Counted from the stretch's first letter, positions 1 through 6,734 are shown. The stretch: 7,935 nt of DNA from an uncultured Lachnospiraceae bacterium (GCA_945787485.1 CALZHV010000093.1:1-7935); one strand, 5' to 3'. The notes: generated by a model from the letters alone, not told the origin. Translations and numbers: made by a program.

Positions 1-1
1 A

Positions 2-205
2 CTTGTCCTGAGTATAATTGCATTTTTGACAAACTGGCTGTGTATTTTTATACCGTGGATGTCACTAATGGCTTTAATTTTCGCAATTATATCTAAATAC
101 CAGGGAAACAGCAGCCAAGTTCGAACTGCCGGCTTTGTAATAAGTATTTTAGGCATTCTTGCCTGTGCTGTTTTCTATCTTATAGTAACATTCATATCAA
201 AATAA
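2..205 (+). CDS. C-terminal part of a DUF4190-like small membrane protein (5' end outside window)
   Basis: The frame opens at the window edge and ends at TAA 203-205, giving 67 residues with no start codon visible. Two hydrophobic helices are separated by a short polar stretch (SKYQGNSSQVRTAG, about residues 31-44). The second helix begins GFVISILGILA. A hydrophobic hairpin with a polar Gly/Arg-containing turn followed by an 'xAGxxxSxxG' helix is the usual look of the C-terminal half of DUF4190-type proteins in Firmicutes, often found behind a zinc-ribbon or Pro-rich N-terminus that would lie outside this window. The function of that family is unknown. The gene converges on the repeat-protein operon and shares a hairpin terminator with it. 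That it is a real coding end is fairly sure; the family call rests on pattern only. Confidence 0.6.
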   Translation, partial: LVLSIIAFLTNWLCIFIPWMSLMALIFAIISKYQGNSSQVRTAGFVISILGILACAVFYLIVTFISK

Positions 206-211
206 AATAAA

Positions 212-275
212 ATAAAAGGGCCAATTTGCCCAATGTCATATCAACTTAATGACATTTGGTAATTTGCCCTTTTAT
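212..275. terminator. Bidirectional hairpin terminator between convergent genes
   Basis: Bases 212-221 (ATAAAAGGGC) pair perfectly with 266-275. Bases 233-239 (ATGTCAT) pair with 249-255 around the 9-base loop 240-248, with an imperfect middle section. The right side is followed by a T-rich run (271-287). The left side is preceded by an A-rich run (199-217), which becomes a U-tract on the minus strand. It lies 6 bases after the stop of the rightward gene and 6 bases after the stop of the leftward repeat protein, so it can end transcription from both directions. Confidence 0.85.
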
Positions 276-281
276 TTTTAT

Positions 282-2675
282 TTATTTGGCCTTTGAACTT
301 ACAATCTTTGACCACTTTGATTTATATTTTATTGTTTCTCCGGCTTTATTTATATATCTTCTTTCTGTTCTAATCTTAAAATAATATGTCTGACCACTCT
401 TAAGATTTGATAACGTATAACCCACCTTTCCCACAGGCACGCTTATTACTTTTGCATTACTAAAATTGCTATTTGTTGAATACATTATGTAATAATGTGT
501 TACCTGAACATCCTGCTTATACCAATCAATTCTTATTGCATTGGAACGAGGTGTAAGACTTTTAATTGATGTGCCCTTTGGATTAATTATAAATGTCTTA
601 GTCACCTTGCCGGTGTAATAACCTTTAAATGTGATTGTTACTGTTGCTTTTCCAACTTTAACATTGTTTGTGTAGCTCACTGTATAATGATTTGTAGAAA
701 TAGTATTTCCCTTGCTGTTTTTTACAACAACTGCAGGCTTAATGGCATTTCCCGTATATGTATATTCCGTTGCCGCCAAAGATACCTTTGATGCAGCATA
801 AATCTTTACATCCTTGCCTTTTTCCTTACAAATCTTGCAAACCCGACTATAGTATCCATCGGTAGTCGGAGTTCCCTTTTTAACTATAGTTTTTTCATAT
901 TGATGTTCGCAATACCAGCTTTGCTGACAATAGCTATAATTTAATTCCGGTTCAACAAATTCTACTCCCGGACAATCCTTAAACATATTTTTCAGGCTGT
1001 CGGTAGCACTTTCCTTTGCCGGAATTCTCCATAGCAAGTTATGTCTTTCGCTCATATACTTAGAAAGGCCTAATTTTTTGCATCCTGAAAACATAGCATA
1101 ATAGCATCTGTCTTTTAATGTTGTTGCTATTAATTCCGGTGCTTTTTCAAGATTGGTACATCTTGCAAACATATTAGAATAACAATCATTTGCCAATGTT
1201 GTAGCAGGAAGCTCAGGGCCCTCTTTAATACTTATACATCCGCTAAACATATCCTGATAACAGCCTTGTGCCATTGTTGTAGCAGGAAGTGTAGGACACG
1301 CTTCAAGAGCTTTACACCCGGAAAACATATAATAATAACATTCTTTATATAATTTTGTAGCCGGTAATGCAGGAGCTTTTATAAGCTTGCTACAATCAGC
1401 AAACATAAAGCTATAACAATTATCTGCCAATGTCTTTGCAGGCAATACAGGGGCATTTTCCAAACTGCTGCATCCCAAAAACATTCCATTGTAACAACGG
1501 TTTTTTAATGTTGTTGCCGGAAGCTTAGCTTGTACCTCTGTTAAATTTGTGCAATTTTGAAACATATCGCTGTAACAGTTTGCTGCCAATGCCGTTGCTG
1601 ATAATGTTGGTGCCTTTACAAGACTTTTACATCTGAAAAACATACTTTCATAACAGCTTTCAGCCAATGTTGTTGCAGGTAATGCAGGGGCATTAATTAA
1701 ATTATCGCAACCCCAAAACATTTCAGCATAACATCCATGTGCCAATGTTGTCGCCGGCAAATCAGGTGCATCGACCAAAGAAATGCAACCGCCAAACATG
1801 TCATAATAACAATCATAAGCCATTGTTGTAGCAGGTAATGACTGAACATTCACCAAGCTTGTACAACCTTTAAACATGTTGCTGTAGCAACCATCTGCTA
1901 ATACTGTTGCAGGTAATGCAGGAGTTTTTGTCAGACTTGTACATTTTTCAAACATATTCATATAACAGCCTGTTGTCATTGTTTTTGCAGGAAGAGCCGG
2001 TGCTTTTACAAGACTTTTACAATAATAAAACATACCTGAATAACATGCATCCGACAATGTTACGTTTGCATTTCCACCATTTGCATCAGTGAGACTTGTA
2101 ACACTTCCGCTGGCAGAAATCTTTCCTGTCATAACAAAATTATAAATTGTTTCATTTCCGTTTTCATCGTAATCAAAACCGGTAACTACATTTTTACCTC
2201 TGAATTTTACAGTATCACCCTTGTTTGCAAGTGTAATTACCTTTTTAGCAGTATAACTCTTCCAAGTTGTCCCACCATCTATGCTATACTGCACATTGGA
2301 GCCACTTTTCCACGAAAAAGCTATTTTTGAACCTGCTGTAACTGCAGTAAATGTCAAATAATTAGGAGTATACGCCTGATCCGACAATAATTCTTCCGTG
2401 CTTTCTTCTGTTATTTCCTCAGTAATTTCTTCAGTAGTATCTTCTGTCGTCTCCTCAGTAATTTCTTCAGTAGTATCTTCTGTTATCTCCTCAGTAGTAT
2501 CTTCTGTAACTTCTTCCGTTGTTTCATCGACGGCAGTTGTTATTTCATCAACAATATTTTCTTCCCCTTGGGCATACGAAGTAATCATACTTCCCGGTGC
2601 CATGCACAACATCATAGAAAATGTCATAACAGCCGCTATAATCTTTGACCGTTTTTTGCGTTTTTTGTTTTCCAT
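282..2675 (-). CDS. Secreted cell-surface protein with thirteen 26-residue 'CYxxMFxxC' repeats, Ig-like and Fn3-like C-terminus
   Basis: 797 residues. A basic N-terminus and hydrophobic core form a signal peptide, with a likely SPase I cut after SYA (residue 35). Residues 43-97 are an acidic Thr/Glu linker built of TTEEITED-like units. Residues 105-205 look like a beta-rich domain. Residues 211-549 hold 13 tandem repeats, with first Cys at 211, 237, 263, 289, 315, 341, 367, 394, 420, 446, 472, 498 and 524. A degenerate unit follows (MF at 564, Cys568). Each unit reads CYxxMFxxCxxL, then a P-x-LPATTLA-like segment; this style is common in gut-bacterial surface proteins related to BspA/DUF285 leucine-rich repeats. 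Next come C589-x-H591 and C613-x2-C616 (zinc-ribbon-like), an Ig-like domain (about 627-698) and an Fn3-like domain (about 702-797). There is no LPXTG anchor. AGGAGG sits 5 bases before the ATG. Last gene of the operon; role probably adhesion or binding, by inference. Confidence 0.85.
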   Translation of the reverse strand: MENKKRKKRSKIIAAVMTFSMMLCMAPGSMITSYAQGEENIVDEITTAVDETTEEVTEDTTEEITEDTTEEITEETTEDTTEEITEEITEESTEELLSDQAYTPNYLTFTAVTAGSKIAFSWKSGSNVQYSIDGGTTWKSYTAKKVITLANKGDTVKFRGKNVVTGFDYDENGNETIYNFVMTGKISASGSVTSLTDANGGNANVTLSDACYSGMFYYCKSLVKAPALPAKTMTTGCYMNMFEKCTSLTKTPALPATVLADGCYSNMFKGCTSLVNVQSLPATTMAYDCYYDMFGGCISLVDAPDLPATTLAHGCYAEMFWGCDNLINAPALPATTLAESCYESMFFRCKSLVKAPTLSATALAANCYSDMFQNCTNLTEVQAKLPATTLKNRCYNGMFLGCSSLENAPVLPAKTLADNCYSFMFADCSKLIKAPALPATKLYKECYYYMFSGCKALEACPTLPATTMAQGCYQDMFSGCISIKEGPELPATTLANDCYSNMFARCTNLEKAPELIATTLKDRCYYAMFSGCKKLGLSKYMSERHNLLWRIPAKESATDSLKNMFKDCPGVEFVEPELNYSYCQQSWYCEHQYEKTIVKKGTPTTDGYYSRVCKICKEKGKDVKIYAASKVSLAATEYTYTGNAIKPAVVVKNSKGNTISTNHYTVSYTNNVKVGKATVTITFKGYYTGKVTKTFIINPKGTSIKSLTPRSNAIRIDWYKQDVQVTHYYIMYSTNSNFSNAKVISVPVGKVGYTLSNLKSGQTYYFKIRTERRYINKAGETIKYKSKWSKIVSSKAK
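1029..2045 (-). repeat. Tandem 78-bp coding repeats (13 units, 26 residues each)
   Basis: This is the DNA that encodes residues 211-549 of the repeat protein. Twelve of the thirteen units are exactly 78 bp. The seventh unit is 81 bp because of one extra residue (VQAKLPATT, residues 381-389). The nucleotide copies have diverged while the Cys1, Tyr2, Met5-Phe6, Cys9, Leu12 and Leu18-Pro19 positions are held, so the array is under protein-level selection and is not freshly amplified. Confidence 0.85.
2388..2543 (-). repeat. Low-complexity Thr/Glu-coding repeat tract
   Basis: On the plus strand, short blocks such as CAGTAGTATCTTCTGT and CTCAGTAATTTCTTC recur several times. They encode the linker of residues 45-96 of the repeat protein, made of (T)TEE(I/V)TE(D/E) units. 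The near-identical short blocks make this tract prone to length change by slippage. It probably works as an extended, acidic spacer between the signal peptide and the folded part. Confidence 0.75.
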
Positions 2676-2697
2676 AACGCCCTCCTATTATTTCACC

Positions 2698-3099
2698 TTA
2701 TTCTGTTACCAATTCCAAATCATATCCTTCTATCACTGAATTATAATCATCATCAGTACCATTTGGTATTACTATTGTTATGGTATATCCGTCTTTTGAA
2801 TTATTGAGCATCGTTACTGCATCGTTACTGATAAGGCTTACTTTTCCTGAGATTTCGGAATATAATTTCTTTATATCCTCATCTGAAATATCCTTATCCT
2901 TCACCTTATATTTTCTGTCTGCACCTGAATTTATTGCTTCTTCGATACTGAGATCTACATCATCGATAACCGGTGCCGCTTCTGTTCCTTCATCCTCGAC
3001 AACTGCTTCTGTAACCTCTTCCTTTTTATCGCAGGCACACATAGAAAATGCACAAGCAAAAATCATAACAGGCACTAATATTTTTTTTATTATTTTCAT
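2698..3099 (-). CDS. Small lipoprotein of unknown function, translationally coupled to the PurF-like gene
   Basis: 133 residues from the ATG at 3099. An in-frame start further upstream (3174) is possible on paper but lies inside the preceding gene and would spoil the signal peptide. The chosen start has GGAGG (3106-3110) 6 bases upstream. MKIIKK plus a hydrophobic core ends in a lipobox-like M-C-A-C, so lipidation is expected at Cys23, with Cys21 just before it. An acidic Glu/Thr/Ala linker (about 24-50) follows, then a compact domain (about 50-133) that is Asp/Lys-rich, has a DISDEDIKKLYSEISGK helix and ends with a beta-rich TITIVIPNG segment. I do not recognise the domain. It lies one base after the PurF-like stop and 22 bases before the repeat protein, so it is very probably the middle gene of that operon. 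Confidence 0.8.
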   Translation of the reverse strand: MKIIKKILVPVMIFACAFSMCACDKKEEVTEAVVEDEGTEAAPVIDDVDLSIEEAINSGADRKYKVKDKDISDEDIKKLYSEISGKVSLISNDAVTMLNNSKDGYTITIVIPNGTDDDYNSVIEGYDLELVTE

Positions 3100-3100
3100 C

Positions 3101-4507
3101 TTATTCCTCCCCATTCCAACAATATGTGCAAAGTTTTGTCTTATCAATTCCAACTGATTCAAGCATGTCATCAAGTCTGTTAAATCTCAATGAAGTGAAA
3201 TGCAATTCCTTACAAATCTCATCTACCATTCTCTCATACTTTTCACTGTCAGGATCTGTATATTCTTTTAATACTTCGTCTGTTACATTTCCGTTTTCCA
3301 GTCTTTCAATAACTCTTCTTGTTATTAAATCCATTTCTGAAGAGGATCTTGAAAAATTAAGATATTTACATCCATATACAAGCGGTGGACATGCAGGACG
3401 GATATGCACTTCCCTGGCACCTGCTGAGAAAAGATATTCTGTTGTCTCTCTAAGCTGTGTTCCTCTCACTATCGAATCATCAATTATAAGAAGGCTTTTA
3501 TCTTTTATCAAATCCTCCACTGCCAAAAGCTTCATTTTAGCAATAAGATTTCTCTGACTCTGAATCGTTGGCATAAATGATCTTGGCCATGTAGGTGTAT
3601 ACTTAATAAACGGTCTGGAAAATGGTATTCCCGACTCATTAGCATATCCAACAGCATGCGCTGTTCCGGAATCGGGAACTCCTGCAACGATATCCGGCTT
3701 AACATTATCTCTCTTAGCCATCATTGCCCCGCAGTTGTATCTCATCTGTTCAACATTCATTCCCTCGTAAGAACTTGAAGGATAACCATAATATACCCAT
3801 AAAAATGTACAAATCTTCATTTCACTTCCCGGTTGAACAAGAGTAACGCAATTTTTATCTGTAATAACATCTATTTCTCCCGGACCAAGCTCCTTGTAAT
3901 CGTGGTATCCGAGATTTTTATATGCAAAATTCTCAAATGAAGCACAAAATGCTCCATCTTTCTTTCCTATTACAATCGGAGTACGCCCATGCTTATCTCT
4001 GGCTGCATAAATTCCATTTGAATTCATAAGCAATATAGAAAGCGAACCTTCAACTGCTTCTAATGCATAGTTTATTCCTTCAATAAGATTTTCCTTTTGA
4101 TTTATCAAAGCAGCAACAAGCTCTGTAGCATTGATATCTCCGCCGCTCATTTCGAGAAAATGAGAATGTCCATTATCAAATAGCATCTTTGTAATCTCAT
4201 CTACATTATTTATTTTGCTAACAGTAGTAAGTGCATACGTGCCATGATGTGAACGGACAAGTAATGGCTGTGGTTCATAGTCTGAGATACAGCCTATACC
4301 AAATTGTCCTTTCATTTTCTGCATATCTTTATCAAATTTTGTTCTAAATGGTGCATTTTCAATATTATGTATTGATCTGTCAAAGCCATTTTCTCCATAA
4401 ACAACCATTCCTCCTCTTCTTGTACCAAGATGAGAATGGTAATCTATTCCAAAGAACAAATCAAAAACACAATCATCCTTACTAGCAACTCCAAAAAAAC
4501 CGCCCAT
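3101..4507 (-). CDS. Amidophosphoribosyltransferase-like protein (PurF paralogue) lacking the glutaminase nucleophile
   Basis: 468 residues, the usual length for PurF, which makes phosphoribosylamine from PRPP and glutamine in purine synthesis. The C-terminal phosphoribosyltransferase half is well kept: GVPDSGT (276-282), the PRPP loop IIDDSIVRGT (341-350), and the RNLIAKMKL helix region (319-327). Cys233, Cys380, Cys460 and Cys463 (CxxC) sit where B. subtilis-type PurF holds its Fe-S cluster. The N-terminal Ntn-type glutaminase half is present in length, but the protein starts MGGFFG instead of MCG(I/V)FG, so the nucleophile Cys is Gly. By hand alignment the RYST and HNGNL segments also became ISDYE and TVSKIN. 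It may therefore use free ammonia, or act in another PRPP reaction. It resembles a PurF-like group I associate with Clostridia and Bacteroides. AGGAGG lies 6 bases before the ATG. First gene of the operon. Gene symbol withheld because normal PurF activity is doubtful. Confidence 0.9.
   Translation of the reverse strand: MGGFFGVASKDDCVFDLFFGIDYHSHLGTRRGGMVVYGENGFDRSIHNIENAPFRTKFDKDMQKMKGQFGIGCISDYEPQPLLVRSHHGTYALTTVSKINNVDEITKMLFDNGHSHFLEMSGGDINATELVAALINQKENLIEGINYALEAVEGSLSILLMNSNGIYAARDKHGRTPIVIGKKDGAFCASFENFAYKNLGYHDYKELGPGEIDVITDKNCVTLVQPGSEMKICTFLWVYYGYPSSSYEGMNVEQMRYNCGAMMAKRDNVKPDIVAGVPDSGTAHAVGYANESGIPFSRPFIKYTPTWPRSFMPTIQSQRNLIAKMKLLAVEDLIKDKSLLIIDDSIVRGTQLRETTEYLFSAGAREVHIRPACPPLVYGCKYLNFSRSSSEMDLITRRVIERLENGNVTDEVLKEYTDPDSEKYERMVDEICKELHFTSLRFNRLDDMLESVGIDKTKLCTYCWNGEE
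3106..3110 (-). promoter_or_regulatory. Ribosome site of the lipoprotein, inside the end of the PurF-like gene
   Basis: On the minus strand the bases read GGAGGAATAAGATG. The GGAGG core is formed by the Gly and Glu codons just before the PurF-like stop (TAA, 3103-3101), one G follows, then the lipoprotein ATG (3099-3097). This decides the lipoprotein start and implies translational coupling. Confidence 0.8.
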
Positions 4508-4513
4508 TTTTAT

Positions 4514-4519
4514 CCTCCT
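4514..4519 (-). promoter_or_regulatory. Ribosome binding site of the PurF-like gene
   Basis: A perfect AGGAGG on the minus strand, followed by ATAAAA and then the ATG at 4507. It fixes the start that gives the MGGFFG N-terminus, so the missing Cys is not caused by a wrong start: no in-frame MCG lies upstream in this spacer. Confidence 0.85.
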
Positions 4520-4547
4520 GATAATTCATATATCATGAATATTTGAG

Positions 4548-4553
4548 ATTATA
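4548..4553 (-). promoter_or_regulatory. Candidate -10 element for the PurF-like operon
   Basis: TATAAT on the minus strand, about 40 bases before the ATG, inside an AT-rich spacer. No good -35 lies 16-18 bases upstream. A separate TTGACT at 4600-4605 is followed 17-18 bases later only by weak GTAAAT/TAAATA, so the promoter assignment is uncertain. A small dyad (ATTCAT 4524-4529 with ATGAAT 4535-4540) falls near the expected transcript start and could be an operator or a 5' hairpin. No purine riboswitch fits in this short leader. Confidence 0.3.
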
Positions 4554-4642
4554 TATACATAATCTTACCACTACATATTTACTCACAATTGCAACGTTAA
4601 GTCAAGATTTATATTTTAATTTTGATATATATTTTTACATCA

Positions 4643-4680
4643 AAAAACCGATATAAACATTAATGTATATATCGGTTTTT
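4643..4680 (-). terminator. Intrinsic terminator of the chemoreceptor gene
   Basis: Bases 4643-4655 pair perfectly with 4668-4680 (13 bp, core CCGATATA). The stem continues after one mismatch with ACAT 4657-4660 and ATGT 4663-4666. On the minus strand the descending arm ends CGGTTTTTT, giving the U-run. It begins 5 bases after the chemoreceptor stop and separates that unit from the PurF-like operon. Confidence 0.85.
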
Positions 4681-4685
4681 CATCA

Positions 4686-6650
4686 TTACTTTAATTTAAA
4701 TTTATCTATTTGTTCATTCATCATTTCTGCCTGGGCAGTCATTTCTTCACTTGTAGCAGAGTTATCAGTAGCTATTTCCGCATTGCTATTTACTATTCTT
4801 TCAATATCTGTAACAGCTGCACTTATACTGCTGATATACTCACCCTGAGCAACGATAGTTTCTGCCACCCCATCAATCTGCTTGCTTGCATCATCAAACT
4901 GGTGCATATTGTCATTTAATACCTTTACAGTCTCTTCCATGATTGCAATACCGGCTTCAATAGCAGCATTATTATTCTGAATCATTTCATTTATTGTTTT
5001 ACTTGTATTGCTTGTATCATCTGACAATACTCTTATTTCCTCAGCTACTACTGCAAATCCACGTCCTGCTTCTCCGGCTCTTGCTGCCTCTATAGAAGCA
5101 TTAAGTGCAAGAAGATTTGTCTGTGAATTGATACTGTTAATCATTTCAACACATTCTTCAATACGAACTGAGCTCTGTTCGATTTCTTTTATTCTTTCAT
5201 AAAGCTCAGAAATTTGGTTATCACAAATTCCTTTAAGATTTGAATTGCTTACGTCAACCTTTTCTACAAGCTTTGTAGTTATTTCCTGAATATTGTTCAT
5301 GTTGTGTTCTAATTCAGCTATATTATCAGCAAGACTCTTAATATTTGTTGACTGTGTTTCCGCACCTGTAGCAACCTGTGATGAAACATCAGCCACCTGC
5401 TCTGATATAGCCTGGAACTGTTTAACACTTCCATCAATATCGGTAACAAGAGAATTAAGATTACGTGTAATGCTTTCCATTGAAGTTCCTATACTCTCGA
5501 AATCAGCTATGTATTCTACCTCTGACTCAACAGTAAGATTTCCTTCTGCAAGCTCTCCGAGTACCATTGTAATATCTTTGATATATGCACGAAGTGTAGC
5601 AGTCATATCATTGAGACATCTTTGAAGAACCATTATTTCCTCACTAATTTCTTCTTCATCAAACTCAACATTCATATTACCTTCGGCAATAAGAGGAATC
5701 TTATTTGCAAAATTAACAAGTGGTACAAACAACTGTCTTACCTTTGCTCTGTTTATCGCAATGATAATGTTCATAAATACAATAAACAATATAATATATA
5801 CAATTAATGAAGCAAAGACCTGCTTGTAGTAGCTTATTTTTCTTCCTACCATTACAACAGCAAACGGACCATTTTCCGTCATTGCTGTAGCGGCAATCTT
5901 TGATTTTTTATGGAAGTCTCTGAATTTGTGAATATCTTTTTTCTCATCAAGACATTTCTTATAACATGTTTCAGAAATATTCTTACTTACAGTAGCACTT
6001 AATTGATAATCTTCACTTGGATTTGTAATAATCAATCCTGACTTGCTAATAAGCATAGCATAATCATTTTTGTCATAGCTTTGCTCAAGAAGTGTTTTTA
6101 TCTGATCCATATAAAAATCAATTCCGAACACACCAACTACTTCACCATCAATTACAACTCTCTTACTAAATGTGATACAAAATCCACCTGACTGTTCATC
6201 CAGATATGGCTCTGATATGTAAATATCATCATTATCAATGGCATTTGCATACCAGCTTCTTCCTGCAACATCAAAATCCGCATCCGGCTGCCAGCCGTTA
6301 TTCATCATAACAAGTCCCGGAAGATTAGGGTCTGATAAATATGAAGCCGAAATATCATCGTAATTGCTTGTAACACTGTCAAGGTATGAAACCATTGCCT
6401 CTCTGTCTTTGTAAAGATCGCCCTGTGCTTCAACGCTGTTTACAAAAAGCTCAAGTACACCTGACTCCTCTGCAATCCATCTCTCTACAATGGAATTGTA
6501 TGTCTCTGCTTCAAATCTAAGCTGATTTTGAGCCGAAGCTGTGTTACTTGTAGTTATACCGATAAGCGTGATTGCAAATATCAGTGCCATGGTTATACTT
6601 ACAACAGTATTTATTCTTTTATTAATTATTGTACTATATTTTGGATACAT
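4686..6650 (-). CDS. Methyl-accepting chemotaxis protein with dCache sensor
   Basis: 654 residues; a membrane chemoreceptor that relays ligand binding through CheW/CheA to the flagellar motor. TM1 is about 13-34 and TM2 about 278-300. Between them lies a double-Cache (dCache_1) sensor facing outward, with GRSWYANA (130-137), ISEPYLD (145-151) and GVFGIDF (173-179). Arg131, Trp133, Tyr134 and Asp178 match the amino-acid-binding dCache pattern, although the first aromatic position holds Phe126 instead of Tyr. HAMP-like segments follow (about 300-355 and 355-405), each with a conserved EGN (323-325 and 369-371). Then comes the signalling coiled coil with the near-invariant hairpin tip TNLLALNASIEAARAGEAGR (511-530). 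There is no CheR-binding pentapeptide at the C-terminus (it ends DKFKLK). A strong GGAGGG lies 4 bases before the ATG. Transcribed alone, with its own promoter and terminator. Confidence 0.95.
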   Translation of the reverse strand: MYPKYSTIINKRINTVVSITMALIFAITLIGITTSNTASAQNQLRFEAETYNSIVERWIAEESGVLELFVNSVEAQGDLYKDREAMVSYLDSVTSNYDDISASYLSDPNLPGLVMMNNGWQPDADFDVAGRSWYANAIDNDDIYISEPYLDEQSGGFCITFSKRVVIDGEVVGVFGIDFYMDQIKTLLEQSYDKNDYAMLISKSGLIITNPSEDYQLSATVSKNISETCYKKCLDEKKDIHKFRDFHKKSKIAATAMTENGPFAVVMVGRKISYYKQVFASLIVYIILFIVFMNIIIAINRAKVRQLFVPLVNFANKIPLIAEGNMNVEFDEEEISEEIMVLQRCLNDMTATLRAYIKDITMVLGELAEGNLTVESEVEYIADFESIGTSMESITRNLNSLVTDIDGSVKQFQAISEQVADVSSQVATGAETQSTNIKSLADNIAELEHNMNNIQEITTKLVEKVDVSNSNLKGICDNQISELYERIKEIEQSSVRIEECVEMINSINSQTNLLALNASIEAARAGEAGRGFAVVAEEIRVLSDDTSNTSKTINEMIQNNNAAIEAGIAIMEETVKVLNDNMHQFDDASKQIDGVAETIVAQGEYISSISAAVTDIERIVNSNAEIATDNSATSEEMTAQAEMMNEQIDKFKLK

Positions 6651-6654
6651 TTTT

Positions 6655-6662
6655 CCCTCCTT
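6655..6662 (-). promoter_or_regulatory. Ribosome binding site of the chemoreceptor
   Basis: AAGGAGGG on the minus strand, followed by AAAA and the ATG at 6650. It supports this start, which places the first transmembrane helix right at the N-terminus as expected for a chemoreceptor. Confidence 0.8.
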
Positions 6663-6697
6663 TGTGCGTTATTTATTTAATATTTCATACTTTTGGT

Positions 6698-6726
6698 ATT
6701 ATATCATTTTTTGCATTTTCATACAA
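6698..6726 (-). promoter_or_regulatory. Sigma-A-type promoter of the chemoreceptor (extended -10)
   Basis: On the minus strand the -10 is TATAAT (6703-6698), preceded by TGA (6706-6704), which makes an extended TGnTATAAT. TTGTAT at 6726-6721 sits exactly 17 bases upstream as the -35. Transcription would start near 6691, about 40 bases before the ATG. No sigma-28/sigma-D pattern (TAAA with a GCCGATAA partner) is present, so housekeeping control is more likely than flagellar control. Confidence 0.65.
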
Positions 6727-6734
6727 CCGGATAT

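Noticed and set aside
282..420. LPXTG-type cell-wall anchor at the end of the repeat protein
   Set aside because: The C-terminus is an Fn3-like domain ending KIVSSKAK, with no sorting motif, hydrophobic segment or charged tail. The LPATT strings at repeat positions are part of the repeat, not a sortase signal.
1029..2045. CRISPR-like array, because of the regular 78-bp spacing
   Set aside because: The repeats are divergent, continuous without spacers, and encode an in-frame protein repeat.
2398..2739. Plus-strand 113-aa frame rich in Ser-Val-Ile repeats
   Set aside because: It is the antisense shadow of the Thr/Glu-coding linker and signal peptide of the repeat protein; no ribosome site precedes it.
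3100..3174. Longer N-terminus for the small lipoprotein (ATG at 3174)
   Set aside because: It would lie inside the PurF-like gene and bury the lipoprotein signal 25 residues in; the GGAGG at 3106-3110 favours the start at 3099.
3126..3557. Plus-strand 143-aa frame inside the PurF-like gene
   Set aside because: Antisense to a well-supported conserved gene, Ser/Leu-rich composition typical of a shadow, no ribosome site.
4508..4642. Purine riboswitch or PurR box ahead of the PurF-like gene
   Set aside because: The leader is too short for the three-helix purine aptamer and no paired CCGAAC-type PurR boxes are visible.
5293..5625. Plus-strand 110-aa frame inside the chemoreceptor
   Set aside because: Antisense shadow of the coiled-coil signalling region; no start signal and no recognisable protein.
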